From positions 62,001 to 126,000 of the forward strand of contig JAYQDD010000002.1 of assembly GCA_038138145.1 (NCBI GenBank): a DNA stretch of 64,000 nucleotides. The letters are read 5' to 3'. The DNA is from UBA3537 sp038138145. Lineage in GTDB: Bacteria; Bacteroidota; Bacteroidia; Flavobacteriales; Flavobacteriaceae. Position numbers and translations under genes: made by a program. The notes beneath the pieces were generated by a model. That model did no database searches, was not told the DNA's origin, and saw nothing but the letters and a program-made list of their open reading frames with translations. Below, in pieces: positions 9,356 to 17,916 of the stretch (positions are counted from its first letter, which is position 1; the number at the start of each line of letters is the position of its first letter).

Positions 9356-9781
9356 ATGAAAAAAATATGCACACTACTGCTCCTTAGTTTTTTTGCATTA
9401 ACTGTACATGCACAAGAAAAAGTGGCTAAAATTGAATTTGAATCCACTGTGATTGATTACGGAACCATCGAAAAAGGCGCTGATGGTATTCGTGTATTTA
9501 AATTTACGAACACAGGAAATGCCCCGCTTATTGTTTCAAAAGTAAAGTCTAGTTGTGGCTGTACTGTTCCTAAAAAACCTGAAAAACCTATCATGCCCGG
9601 CGAACAAGGAGAAATCCAAGTTAAATACGACACTAACAGAGTAAATCCCATTCGAAAAACTATTACAGTAACTTCAAATGCGGATACGCCCACAGTAGCG
9701 CTCAAGATAAAAGGAACAGTTATAGACCCCAACAAAACAAGTTTAATGACACCTACAAAAAAGAGTGTCGTTGAAAAATAA
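9356..9781 (+). CDS. Secreted DUF1573 domain protein
   Basis: A 141-residue exported protein. The ATG at 9356 gives a textbook signal peptide, MKKICTLLLLSFFALTVHAQ, cut after HAQ. The mature part is one DUF1573 Ig-like domain: FESTVIDYGTIEKGADGIRVF, FKFTNTGNAPLIVSKVKSSC, then CGCTVPKKPEKPIMPGE with a conserved CGC. Such proteins are abundant in Bacteroidota and probably reside in the periplasm or on the cell surface; no activity is established. An upstream ATG at 9311 would overlap the candidate promoter and bury the signal peptide. A strong terminator follows. Confidence 0.88.
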   Translation: MKKICTLLLLSFFALTVHAQEKVAKIEFESTVIDYGTIEKGADGIRVFKFTNTGNAPLIVSKVKSSCGCTVPKKPEKPIMPGEQGEIQVKYDTNRVNPIRKTITVTSNADTPTVALKIKGTVIDPNKTSLMTPTKKSVVEK

Positions 9782-9798
9782 AATAGTATAACATCCAC

Positions 9799-9829
9799 AA
9801 AAAGCATCTTTTTAAGATGCTTTTTTTTT
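9799..9829 (+). terminator. Rho-independent terminator after the DUF1573 gene
   Basis: A perfect stem pairs AAGCATCTT with AAGATGCTT around a three-base T loop (GCATCTT 9804-9810, AAGATGC 9814-9820), followed by nine T residues. It ends the single-gene DUF1573 unit. Confidence 0.85.
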
Positions 9830-9851
9830 CGCTTTTTTAAAATTGTACAAT

Positions 9852-9859
9852 TAAATTTG
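9852..9859 (+). promoter_or_regulatory. Candidate -7 promoter element for the aminotransferase-murB unit
   Basis: TAAATTTG matches TAnnTTTG, 26 bases before the aminotransferase ATG at 9886 and just after a terminator, where a new promoter is needed. No convincing -33 element at normal distance. Confidence 0.45.
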
Positions 9860-9885
9860 TACTTTGAACCTCAATAGACATTGAT

Positions 9886-11082
9886 ATGCCAAAAATTTCA
9901 AACAAAGGGCAACAAATGCCATCGTCACCGATTCGAAAATTGGTGCCTTTTGCTGAACAAGCCAAGTCAGAAGGGGTTCATGTCTATCATTTGAATATTG
10001 GTCAACCCGATATAAATACCCCAAAAATTGCATTAGATGCTGTAAAAAACAACACCTTGGATGTATTGGCGTACAGCCGTTCTGAGGGTTCAGAACACTA
10101 CCGCCAAAAACTGGCGAAGTACTACAAAAAACACCACATTGATGTAGAAGCCAATAATATTATTGTAACTACTGGTGGAAGTGAGGCCTTACTTTTTACG
10201 TTTGGCAGTGTTATGGATCCCGATGATGAAGTCATTATTCCAGAACCATTTTATGCCAATTACAATGGTTTTTCGACAACTCATGGGATAAATATTGTCC
10301 CTATTGTTTCTGATATTGATTCAAATTTTGCGCTTCCTCCTATTAGTGATTTTGAAGCACTGATTACCCCAAAAACTAAAGCTATTCTAATTTGCAACCC
10401 TGGAAATCCGACAGGTTATTTGTACAGTAAAAAAGAAATTTACCAACTTAAAGAATTAGTTCAAAAACACGATTTATTTTTGATCGCTGATGAAGTTTAC
10501 AGAGAGCTGATATACGATGGTCATCAACATTGTTCCATCATGGAGATCGAAGGACTGGAAGAACATGCCATATTGATTGATTCAGTATCCAAACGCTACA
10601 GTATGTGTGGCGCACGTATTGGTTGTATCGTCACGAAAAATAAAAATGTATACGATACAGCACTAAAATTTGCTCAAGCGCGCTTATCTCCACCCACATA
10701 TGCGCAAATTGCAAGCGAAGCGGCGCTAGACACCCCCGATGCATACTTTGATGAGATTGTTAATGAATATGAAGCGCGCCGAACTATTTTAATTGAACAA
10801 CTCCAAAATATTGATGGCATTAAAGTTGCCAAACCCACAGGTGCATTTTACTGTATTGCAGAACTGCCCATTGCAGATGCAGATCACTTTGCGCAATGGT
10901 TATTAGAAAACTTTCGCGTAGATAACGCTACTATAATGATTGCTCCTGCAGCGGGGTTTTATGCAACCCAAGGATTAGGGAAAAATCAAGTGCGCATTGC
11001 TTATGTACTCAAAAAAGAAAATTTAATAGCATCAGTAAACATCCTGAAAAAAGGACTGGAAGCATACAAAAATTTAGCATGA
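9886..11082 (+). CDS. Class I/II PLP-dependent aminotransferase (aspartate aminotransferase-like)
   Basis: A 398-residue fold-type I aminotransferase that moves amino groups between an amino acid and a 2-oxo acid. Visible motifs: the N-terminal HLNIGQPDINTP region, TGGSEALLF, CNPGNPTG near residues 168-175, DEVYRELIYDG near 202-212, and the PLP-lysine region DSVSKRYSMCGARIG near 233-247. Substrate cannot be read from sequence; aspartate and related acids are the default. A second class I aminotransferase lies at 52605-53795. murB overlaps its stop by 4 bases, implying translational coupling without an obvious metabolic link. Confidence 0.9.
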   Translation: MPKISNKGQQMPSSPIRKLVPFAEQAKSEGVHVYHLNIGQPDINTPKIALDAVKNNTLDVLAYSRSEGSEHYRQKLAKYYKKHHIDVEANNIIVTTGGSEALLFTFGSVMDPDDEVIIPEPFYANYNGFSTTHGINIVPIVSDIDSNFALPPISDFEALITPKTKAILICNPGNPTGYLYSKKEIYQLKELVQKHDLFLIADEVYRELIYDGHQHCSIMEIEGLEEHAILIDSVSKRYSMCGARIGCIVTKNKNVYDTALKFAQARLSPPTYAQIASEAALDTPDAYFDEIVNEYEARRTILIEQLQNIDGIKVAKPTGAFYCIAELPIADADHFAQWLLENFRVDNATIMIAPAAGFYATQGLGKNQVRIAYVLKKENLIASVNILKKGLEAYKNLA

Positions 11083-12086
11083 TTCAACAGTACGTTTCTT
11101 TAAAACCTTACAACACATTTGGCATTGATGTTACTGCTGAATCTTTTGTATCCGTACAAACTCTGGAAGATTTAACTAGTATTTTAAACACAAAACCCTC
11201 AAAATTATTGGTTCTTGGGGGGGGTAGTAATATGCTTTTAACCAAAGATATTGATGGGCTTGTGCTGCACATCGATCTAAAAGGAATTGAAATCTGCGAA
11301 AAACGAAATAAAACCACGACGGTCAAAGTGGCTGCAGGTGAAAACTGGCACAACTTTGTACTGTGGTGCTTAGAACAAAATTTTGGGGGATTAGAAAACT
11401 TAGCCCTCATCCCTGGAAATGTAGGCACAGCACCCATCCAAAATATAGGAGCATATGGTGTAGAATTGAAAGACACCTTTGTGTGTTGCGAGGCGATTAA
11501 CTTGGAAACACTTGAAGTTGAAACTTTTTCAAAAGCGGATTGTAATTTTGGTTATCGTAACTCAATTTTTAAATCCAAAGTGAAAGGACAATACATCATT
11601 ACTTCAGTAACATTTGAACTTTCTCATGCTAACCATAAATTAAAAACTAGCTATGGTGCCATTTCATCTGAATTAGAAAAAATGCAGATTACACATCCTA
11701 CCATTCATGACGTTTCAAAAGCAGTGATTGCAATTCGTCAGTCGAAACTACCTGATCCAAAACAATTGGGCAATAGTGGTAGTTTTTTTAAAAATCCCGT
11801 TGTAACCAAAACACAATTTAAAACTTTATTAAACCAATTTCCTAACATACCGCACTACCCTATTGCGGATGATGAAGTAAAAATTCCAGCAGGTTGGCTT
11901 ATTGAAACTGCAGGATTTAAGGGGAAAACCTTCAAAAACTATGGTGTTCACAAAAACCAAGCCCTTGTTTTGATCAATTATGGGGGTGCATCCGGTCAAG
12001 ACATCTTGGGCCTGTCCCAATTAATTCAAAAAACAATACAAATCATTTTTGGCATTACCTTAGAGGCAGAAGTAAATATAGTGTAA
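11079..12086 (+). CDS. murB: UDP-N-acetylmuramate dehydrogenase
   Basis: FAD enzyme that reduces UDP-GlcNAc-enolpyruvate to UDP-MurNAc with NADPH in peptidoglycan synthesis. The 335 residues match the type I (E. coli-like) form. Seen are the start YNTFGIDVTAE, the FAD-binding LVLGGGSNMLLT near residues 44-55, GLENLALIPGNVGTAPIQNIGAYG near 102-125, the catalytic serine in GNSGSFFKNP near 230-239, and IPAGWLIETAGFKG near 269-282. The gene overlaps the upstream aminotransferase by 4 bases and runs convergently towards aqpZ. Confidence 0.97.
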   Translation: MIQQYVSLKPYNTFGIDVTAESFVSVQTLEDLTSILNTKPSKLLVLGGGSNMLLTKDIDGLVLHIDLKGIEICEKRNKTTTVKVAAGENWHNFVLWCLEQNFGGLENLALIPGNVGTAPIQNIGAYGVELKDTFVCCEAINLETLEVETFSKADCNFGYRNSIFKSKVKGQYIITSVTFELSHANHKLKTSYGAISSELEKMQITHPTIHDVSKAVIAIRQSKLPDPKQLGNSGSFFKNPVVTKTQFKTLLNQFPNIPHYPIADDEVKIPAGWLIETAGFKGKTFKNYGVHKNQALVLINYGGASGQDILGLSQLIQKTIQIIFGITLEAEVNIV

Positions 12087-12134
12087 ACTTCGCTTAAGGC
12101 TAATTTGTTTAATCCAACAAAAACTCAAGACTAT

Positions 12135-12821
12135 TTAGTCACATTTTTTACTCGCTTTACATACAAGTCCTGCTACTATAGCGCCAGCAATAGGTGCTAA
12201 CCAAAACAACCAAAGTTGAGCAGGATAATCACCGCCAGCAAAAATGGCCTGACTTGTAGAACGTGCAGGATTAACAGATGTATTTGAAATTGGAATACTG
12301 ATCAAATGAATCAGTGTTAATCCAAACCCAATGGCTAAAGGCGCAAACTTTCGTGTTTCTTTCTTTCCTGTACTTCCCAAAATAATGATCACAAAGAATG
12401 CGGTCAATACAAATTCTGCAATTAGAACAGAAGTCATTGAATAGCCGCCAGGCGATAAAGCACCATAGCCATTGGAAGCAAATCCACCAACGGACTCAAA
12501 ACCTTCTTGTCCTGAAAGAATTAAAAAAAGAGTTGAAGCCGCAGTAATGGCACCAAGTAATTGTGCAACAATATACCCCAAAAGATGTTTCGCTTCAAAA
12601 CGGTCTGCAGCCCAAAGACCAAAAGAAACCGCCGGATTAAAATGAGCACCCGAAACATGGCCAACAGCATAAGCCATTGTAAGTACGGTTAGACCAAAAG
12701 CAATGGCAACACCAACAAATCCAATTCCTAAATCTGGGTAAGCTGCTGAAAATACAGCACTTCCACACCCGCCAAAAACGAGCCAAAATGTTCCAAAAAA
12801 TTCTGCAAAAAGTTTTTTCAT
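12135..12821 (-). CDS. aqpZ: Aquaporin Z-type water channel
   Basis: A 228-residue inner-membrane channel with six hydrophobic helices and two half-helices. Both pore signatures are present: HFNPAVSF with NPA at 62-64 and SVNPARS with NPA at 184-186. The arginine after the second NPA belongs to the selectivity filter. Length and the N-terminal MKKLFAEFFGTFWLV fit AqpZ rather than the glycerol facilitator, which carries a longer loop and an NPARD motif; here the residue after NPAR is Ser, as in AqpZ. It is monocistronic and convergent with murB. Confidence 0.93.
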   Translation of the reverse strand: MKKLFAEFFGTFWLVFGGCGSAVFSAAYPDLGIGFVGVAIAFGLTVLTMAYAVGHVSGAHFNPAVSFGLWAADRFEAKHLLGYIVAQLLGAITAASTLFLILSGQEGFESVGGFASNGYGALSPGGYSMTSVLIAEFVLTAFFVIIILGSTGKKETRKFAPLAIGFGLTLIHLISIPISNTSVNPARSTSQAIFAGGDYPAQLWLFWLAPIAGAIVAGLVCKASKKCD

Positions 12822-12913
12822 AATGTAGGTTGTTTTAAGTTCCTTACTCTATTAGACGCACGTTTCGGAAAAAAGTCACATTTTTTTGTAAAATTTTTAT
12901 TTTTTTTTAATTG

Positions 12914-12921
12914 TATCTTTG
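12914..12921 (+). promoter_or_regulatory. Candidate -7 promoter element before the Cys-rich membrane protein
   Basis: TATCTTTG, exact consensus, 20 bases before the ATG at 12942, in a very AT-rich spacer between divergent aqpZ and this gene. The nearest upstream TTG (12886-12888) is about 25 bases away, slightly long for a -33 element. Confidence 0.55.
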
Positions 12922-12941
12922 CACAAAGCTATTATTACATC

Positions 12942-13145
12942 ATGGAACTACTTATAATCACTCTCGTACTTTTGGGGCTCGGAATTGCAGGAATATCAAT
13001 AAAATTGTGGGCCAAAAAAGACGGTGAATTTGCTGGAACCTGTGCCAGTCAAAATCCAATGCTCAATAAAGACGGAGAAGCTTGTGGATTTTGTGGCAAA
13101 ACTCCAGACCAGTTTGGTGACTGTGATAACAGCACAAAAAAATAG
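12942..13145 (+). CDS. Small single-pass, Cys-rich membrane protein
   Basis: A 67-residue protein with one N-terminal membrane helix (about residues 3-23, LLIITLVLLGLGIAGISI) and a soluble tail with four cysteines in the pattern C-x14-C-x2-C-x9-C (CASQNP, ACGFCGK, FGDC). The basic KLWAKKDG just after the helix suggests the tail stays on the cytoplasmic side, though this is only a positive-inside argument. The Cys spacing could hold a metal or Fe-S cluster. Similar short proteins recur in Flavobacteriaceae, but I know no function. A glycosyltransferase gene starts 9 bases downstream. Confidence 0.72.
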   Translation: MELLIITLVLLGLGIAGISIKLWAKKDGEFAGTCASQNPMLNKDGEACGFCGKTPDQFGDCDNSTKK

Positions 13146-13154
13146 ACCCAAATC

Positions 13155-14252
13155 ATGCTCTTGGCCGTTTTATTTTATGTGTTTATGGCGGTAATTTTTA
13201 TAGAAATTATCTACTTCGCTCTGGTGATTTATAGTTTCCACAACAGTTCACAATCCAAAAAATCTGATGCAGCCATATCACTTCTTTTGTACACCAAAAA
13301 CAATGAGGAATTACTCAAAAAACAATTACCCGTATTTTTAAAACAAAAACACAAAAATTATGAAATTGTTTTAATTAACCATGCATCAACAGATGGTTCA
13401 TTGGAAGTTATGGAAAATGTTCAAAAGAAAAATCCGACAATAAAGATAATTGACGTTAAGAACAACGAAACTTTTTGGGCCAGTAAAAAGTATGCGCTTA
13501 CGCTAGGCATTAAAGCCGCAACGCACGAACAATTGGTGATGAGTTCTATCGATTATGAACCACAATCGACATCATGGCTTCAATACATGGCTAGCGCTTC
13601 GAAGGAAAAACCTTTGGTAATTGGTTTTAAGAATTTTAATCAAATAAAACGTAATTTTTTCTATCGCTTTTTTGATTTTATGCACATCATGAAAAGTTAC
13701 ACTTTGGGGAAAATGGGTCTACACTTCAATGGAAGCTCTGCCAATGTAAGTTACCCCAAAACACTGTTTTACAGCACCAACGGCTTTGTGCACCATATGA
13801 ATATCCCTATCGGAGAAACCCGTTTGTTTGCCAATGAAGTTGCCAAAAAATCGAACACTACATTTTGTTTACATCCAGATGCTGAAGTAGCACATCTTCA
13901 AAAACCAAGTTTCAAATCCTGGTTTCGTGAACAAAGAAAAAATGAATTGATTTTAAGGCGTTGCAAAATTGTCGCGCAATTATCCAATGGAGTGTTGTTT
14001 TTATGCCGACTAACATTTTTCTCTTTAGCCTGTATATTACTGATTTTTGGTGCACCAAAAATTCAATTTGCATCCGCAGTATTGATTTCAGTACGCTTTC
14101 TAGTTCAATATATAAGTTTTGGCATCGTTGCCAATAAGCTAAATGCATTAAAGCTTATCATAGCGTTACCATTGTTTGAACTTTGGCATCTTGCGACACA
14201 ATTTATTATCTTTATCTCGAGTTTAAAATCAAAACGACTGTATTGGAACTGA
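13155..14252 (+). CDS. Membrane glycosyltransferase family 2
   Basis: A 365-residue inner-membrane glycosyltransferase. An N-terminal helix (about 3-28) anchors a GT-A catalytic domain with SLLLYTKNNEELLKKQLPVF, EIVLINHASTDGS near residues 70-82 (nucleotide-sugar binding) and SSIDYEPQS near 130-138, where the usual DxD appears as D-Y-E. Two or three C-terminal helices (about 280-350) follow. Donor and acceptor are unknown; an envelope glycan or lipid is likely. The downstream sigma-factor gene begins inside its last codons, so the two are coupled. The missing canonical DxD leaves some doubt about activity. Confidence 0.8.
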   Translation: MLLAVLFYVFMAVIFIEIIYFALVIYSFHNSSQSKKSDAAISLLLYTKNNEELLKKQLPVFLKQKHKNYEIVLINHASTDGSLEVMENVQKKNPTIKIIDVKNNETFWASKKYALTLGIKAATHEQLVMSSIDYEPQSTSWLQYMASASKEKPLVIGFKNFNQIKRNFFYRFFDFMHIMKSYTLGKMGLHFNGSSANVSYPKTLFYSTNGFVHHMNIPIGETRLFANEVAKKSNTTFCLHPDAEVAHLQKPSFKSWFREQRKNELILRRCKIVAQLSNGVLFLCRLTFFSLACILLIFGAPKIQFASAVLISVRFLVQYISFGIVANKLNALKLIIALPLFELWHLATQFIIFISSLKSKRLYWN

Positions 14253-14794
14253 ACGAAGCCATCATAAAAGCGAAAGAAAATAACCAAATGGCCTTCAATT
14301 TTTTATTGGAAACTTTTTGGAATGATGTGTTTGGGTTTATGATCAAACGTACTCAAAATGAAAATGATGCAGAAGATATTACTATCGAAACGTTTTTCAA
14401 AGCTTTTGATAAAATCAATTCTTTTGATTCTAAATTCAAATTCAAAACATGGCTCATTACCATTGCAAAAAACACTCATTTAGACAGTGTAAGAAAACAA
14501 AAAAATGCGCTCAGCAACCAAACTACTGAAGAAGATGAAAAGCGCGTATATTGGATTCGAGATGAAGCACCATCAGCAGAAGATAAACTCATCACCGAAC
14601 AAAATTTAGCAGAACTCCTAAAAGATATCAAAAAACTAAAACCGCACCATCAAGAGATTATTCAACTGCGGTATTTTCAAGAGCAATCCTATCAAGAAAT
14701 CGCAAACACGATTGGTATTCCTATCAATAACGTCAAAGTAAAACTTCTTCGAGCAAAAAAACTTTTGGCCTGTATTATTCGTACAAAAAAATGA
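14243..14794 (+). CDS. ECF-type sigma-70 family RNA polymerase sigma factor
   Basis: A 183-residue alternative sigma factor. Region 2 includes FLLETFWNDVFGFMIKRTQNE, DAEDITIETFFKAFDKINSF and FKTWLITIAKNTHLDSVRKQ; region 4 includes PHHQEIIQLRYFQEQSYQEI and ANTIGIPINNVKVKLLRAKK. No extra sensor domain is visible. I chose the TTG at 14243 (MELNEAIIKAKENN), which overlaps the glycosyltransferase stop by 10 bases; an earlier TTG at 14183 would add 20 residues that fall inside that gene. No anti-sigma gene is adjacent. The Nramp-like gene overlaps its stop by 4 bases. Confidence 0.88.
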   Translation: MELNEAIIKAKENNQMAFNFLLETFWNDVFGFMIKRTQNENDAEDITIETFFKAFDKINSFDSKFKFKTWLITIAKNTHLDSVRKQKNALSNQTTEEDEKRVYWIRDEAPSAEDKLITEQNLAELLKDIKKLKPHHQEIIQLRYFQEQSYQEIANTIGIPINNVKVKLLRAKKLLACIIRTKK

Positions 14795-16005
14795 TTAAAT
14801 TTTTACAAAAATTAGGCCCTGGATTGTTGTTTGCTGGTGCTGCCATTGGAGTGTCTCATTTGGTACAATCAACAAAAGCGGGTGCCAATTTTGGTTTTGG
14901 ATTGTTGTGGGCACTACTGCTGATTAACCTCATTAAATACCCCTTTTTTCAATTTGGACCACGTTATGCCGCTGCTACTGGCGAGAGTTTACTCGATGGT
15001 TACAAAAAACTCGGTAAAGGAGTGCTTAAAGTTTATGCTCTACTAACAGTTGCCACCATGTTTACTATTCAAACCGCAGTGACCATTGTAACGGCTGGAA
15101 TTGCCTCATCACTTTTTGGAACTTCTTTTAGTGCGGAAATTTGGACGGTTATTATTTTATTGATTTGTTTTGGCGTTCTTTTGATTGGAAAATATGCGCT
15201 TTTGGACAAAATGATGAAAATCATCATTATTATTTTGAGTATTACCACGCTATTGGCTGTGGCTGTAGCATTTGGCAACTCAGAGGAGCCATCAAATTGG
15301 GTACAAATTTTACCAAAAACAGACGTAGAAATTATTTTTCTTATCGCCTTTATGGGTTGGATGCCTGCACCCTTAGATGTTTCCATTTGGCATTCCCTTT
15401 GGGCTATTCAAAAAAAGAAAGAAATCAAGTTATTCAATGCAAAAACAGCTTTGTTGGATTTCAATATTGGCTATTTTGGAACCATCGTTTTGGGTATTGG
15501 GTTTTTGATGCTTGGAGGGTTGGTCATGTACGGCACAGGCCAAACTTTTAGTAACAATGGAGGTGAATTCTCTTTACAACTGATTGAAATGTACACCAAA
15601 AACCTTGGCGATTGGTCCTATATCATCATTGGTGTAGCAGCGCTAACGACCATGTTCAGCACCACGCTCACCACCCTCGATGCTTCACCGCGCGCAATGA
15701 ACAAAACCCTCGAATTGATTTTAAACAAACCCCTAAAAAATGGCTATACATTCTGGTTGATTGTATTGATAATGGGAACTATTGCTATTTTCTTTTTCTT
15801 TTTGTCCGAAATGGGAAGTTTAATCAAAATAGCCACCATATTATCGTTTGTGACCGCACCATTTTATGCCCTAATGAACTATCTTCTTATCTGCAGCAAG
15901 CACACCCCAAAATCTTGGAAACCGTCAAAAACAATGCACGTTTTGAGTATTCTTGGGATTCTTTTTTTAGTTGGATTTAACATTTGGTATCTCAGTATTT
16001 TATAA
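14791..16005 (+). CDS. Nramp-family transporter, divergent metal motifs
   Basis: A 404-residue inner-membrane protein with about eleven helices and the overall NRAMP layout. The first helix region reads GPGLLFAGAAIGVSHLVQST (residues 9-28), so the metal-binding DPGN motif of classical MntH is absent. Where classical proteins have MPH in helix 6, this one has W190-M-P-A193. Known family members with such changes include Nramp-related transporters with other ion preferences, so I do not call it MntH. It overlaps the sigma-factor gene by 4 bases and is probably expressed with it and the glycosyltransferase. Confidence 0.82.
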   Translation: MIKFLQKLGPGLLFAGAAIGVSHLVQSTKAGANFGFGLLWALLLINLIKYPFFQFGPRYAAATGESLLDGYKKLGKGVLKVYALLTVATMFTIQTAVTIVTAGIASSLFGTSFSAEIWTVIILLICFGVLLIGKYALLDKMMKIIIIILSITTLLAVAVAFGNSEEPSNWVQILPKTDVEIIFLIAFMGWMPAPLDVSIWHSLWAIQKKKEIKLFNAKTALLDFNIGYFGTIVLGIGFLMLGGLVMYGTGQTFSNNGGEFSLQLIEMYTKNLGDWSYIIIGVAALTTMFSTTLTTLDASPRAMNKTLELILNKPLKNGYTFWLIVLIMGTIAIFFFFLSEMGSLIKIATILSFVTAPFYALMNYLLICSKHTPKSWKPSKTMHVLSILGILFLVGFNIWYLSIL

Positions 16006-16025
16006 TTTTTTTGGGGAATACTTTG

Positions 16026-16033
16026 TATCTTTG
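16026..16033 (+). promoter_or_regulatory. Candidate -7 promoter element for lipA-gap
   Basis: TATCTTTG, exact consensus, 17 bases before the lipA ATG at 16051. A GTG at 16033 that could extend the reading frame begins on the last base of this element, so it cannot be the normal start if this promoter is used. Confidence 0.55.
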
Positions 16034-16050
16034 TGGCTCAAATCAAATTC

Positions 16051-16926
16051 ATGTCAGCAGACACACTCACAAAACCTCAAGAACGACAAGCAAAACCGAA
16101 ATGGTTACGTGTGAAATTGCCCACAGGCAAAAAATACACTGAACTTCGTGGACTTGTTGACAAATACAAACTCAACACCATTTGCACCTCAGGAAGTTGT
16201 CCAAACATGGGTGAATGTTGGGGTGAAGGCACAGCCACATTCATGATTCTTGGCAATATTTGTACCCGCTCTTGCGGATTTTGTGGCGTCAAAACAGGCC
16301 GTCCAGAGTCTGTAGATTGGGATGAACCTGAAAAAGTAGCACGATCCATCAAAATTATGGGCATCAAACATGCTGTGCTCACAAGTGTAGACCGCGACGA
16401 TTTGAAAGATATGGGCAGTATCATGTGGGCCGAAACTGTAAAAGCTGTTCGCCGTATGAACCCAAATACAACACTAGAAACCCTCATCCCTGATTTTCAA
16501 GGGGTTAAAAAGCATATTGACCGTATTATTGACGTAGCACCAGAAGTGGTTTCACACAATATGGAAACTGTACGACGACTCACAAGAGAAGTACGTATTC
16601 AGGCGAAGTACGATCAAAGCTTAGAGGTTTTAAATTACCTAAAGAAGCAAGGGCAACGCAGAACCAAAACAGGCATTATGCTTGGTCTTGGCGAAACGCG
16701 TGAAGAAGTGATTGAAACCTTACACGATTTGAAAAACGTAAACGTCGATGTAGTTACTATTGGTCAATATCTTCAACCAAGTAAAAAGCATCTTCCCGTG
16801 AAGGAATTCATCACCCCCGACCAATTCAAAGAATATGAAGAAATTGGTTTAGATTTAGGATTTCGTCATGTAGAAAGTAGTGCATTGGTGCGCTCATCCT
16901 ATAAAGCACAAAAACACATTAATTAA
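16051..16926 (+). CDS. lipA: Lipoyl synthase
   Basis: Radical SAM enzyme that inserts two sulfur atoms into octanoyl groups on lipoyl domains of 2-oxoacid dehydrogenases and the glycine cleavage system. With the ATG at 16051 the protein has 291 residues. Both iron-sulfur sites are intact: the auxiliary cluster C45-x4-C50-x5-C56 (CTSGSCPNMGEC) and the radical SAM motif C71-x3-C75-x2-C78 (CTRSCGFC). The C terminus carries SSALVRSSYKA with the conserved RSSY, whose serine binds the auxiliary cluster. gap begins on the next base after its stop, so the two share a transcript. Confidence 0.97.
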   Translation: MSADTLTKPQERQAKPKWLRVKLPTGKKYTELRGLVDKYKLNTICTSGSCPNMGECWGEGTATFMILGNICTRSCGFCGVKTGRPESVDWDEPEKVARSIKIMGIKHAVLTSVDRDDLKDMGSIMWAETVKAVRRMNPNTTLETLIPDFQGVKKHIDRIIDVAPEVVSHNMETVRRLTREVRIQAKYDQSLEVLNYLKKQGQRRTKTGIMLGLGETREEVIETLHDLKNVNVDVVTIGQYLQPSKKHLPVKEFITPDQFKEYEEIGLDLGFRHVESSALVRSSYKAQKHIN

Positions 16927-17916
16927 ATGATTCGCGTTGGTATCAACGGATTTGGACGCATCGGTAGACGTGTCTTTCGATTGCTTCTTGAGCAAAACGA
17001 CATTCAAGTGGTTGCTGTTAATGATTTGGCCGATACAAAAACGCTTGCACACCTACTGAAATACGACAGTATTCATGGAAAACTCGATGTACAGCTTTCG
17101 AACAATGAAACGCATCTTGTTGTCAATGACCGTTCAATTGCATGTACACACCAAAACCACCCCAAATCAATTGATTGGGCCAAATACAAGGTTGATGTCG
17201 TGGTCGAAGCTACTGGGAAATTTAAAAATAAAAGTGATTTGCAACACCACATCAACAACGGTGCTCAAAAGGTGATATTAAGCGTACCGCCAATCGAGAG
17301 TGATATAAAAACCATTGTTTTGGGTGTGAATGAGCATACAATATCCAAAGAAGATCATATAATATCCAATGCGTCTTGTACCACAAATAATGCAGCGCCA
17401 ATGTTGGCCATCATTAATGAGCTCTGTGGTATTGATCAAGCCTACATCACTACAGTGCATTCGTATACCACGGATCAGAGTTTGCACGACCAACCGCATC
17501 AAGATTTACGTCGTGCTCGTGCGGCAGGACAGTCCATTGTGCCTACCACAACAGGAGCCGCTAAGGCCCTTACTAAAATTTTTCCTGAACTTGCACATAC
17601 CATTGGAGGTTGTGGGATTCGTGTTCCCGTCATTAATGGTTCTTTAACCGATATCACTTTTAATGTACAAAAAGAAACTTCTGTAGAAGCCATAAATCAT
17701 GCTTTTAAAATTGCGGCCAAAAACAAATTTAAAGGGATTTTGGAATACACCGAAGATCCTATAGTTTCCATAGATGTCACTGGAAATACACATTCCTGTA
17801 TTTTTGATGCACAAATGACTTCTGTTTTGGGAAAAATGGTCAAAATCATCGGGTGGTACGACAATGAAACAGGGTATTCTTCACGAATTATTGACCTGAT
17901 TCGAAGGTTAAATTAG
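16927..17916 (+). CDS. gap: Glyceraldehyde-3-phosphate dehydrogenase, type I
   Basis: Oxidises and phosphorylates glyceraldehyde 3-phosphate in glycolysis, or works in reverse. The 329 residues show the dinucleotide fold GINGFGRIGR at 4-13, the NAD-preferring VNDLAD near 33-38, the catalytic cysteine in ASCTTN near residue 151, the catalytic histidine in TTVHSYTTDQ near 178, the phosphate-binding RRARAAGQSIVPTTTGAAKA and the C-terminal WYDNETGYS. It lies immediately after lipA with no spacer. Flavobacteria often have more than one gap gene, so whether this is the main glycolytic copy cannot be judged here. It overlaps the convergent lpxK stop. Confidence 0.95.
   Translation: MIRVGINGFGRIGRRVFRLLLEQNDIQVVAVNDLADTKTLAHLLKYDSIHGKLDVQLSNNETHLVVNDRSIACTHQNHPKSIDWAKYKVDVVVEATGKFKNKSDLQHHINNGAQKVILSVPPIESDIKTIVLGVNEHTISKEDHIISNASCTTNNAAPMLAIINELCGIDQAYITTVHSYTTDQSLHDQPHQDLRRARAAGQSIVPTTTGAAKALTKIFPELAHTIGGCGIRVPVINGSLTDITFNVQKETSVEAINHAFKIAAKNKFKGILEYTEDPIVSIDVTGNTHSCIFDAQMTSVLGKMVKIIGWYDNETGYSSRIIDLIRRLN

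Noticed and set aside
15141..15551. Open frame of 136 codons within the Nramp-like gene, other frame.
   Set aside because: The Nramp frame is intact across it with membrane helices; the alternative product is aromatic, low-complexity-like sequence.
14791..16005. Calling the Nramp-like gene mntH.
   Set aside because: The DPGN and MPH metal motifs are absent, so manganese transport is not supported.
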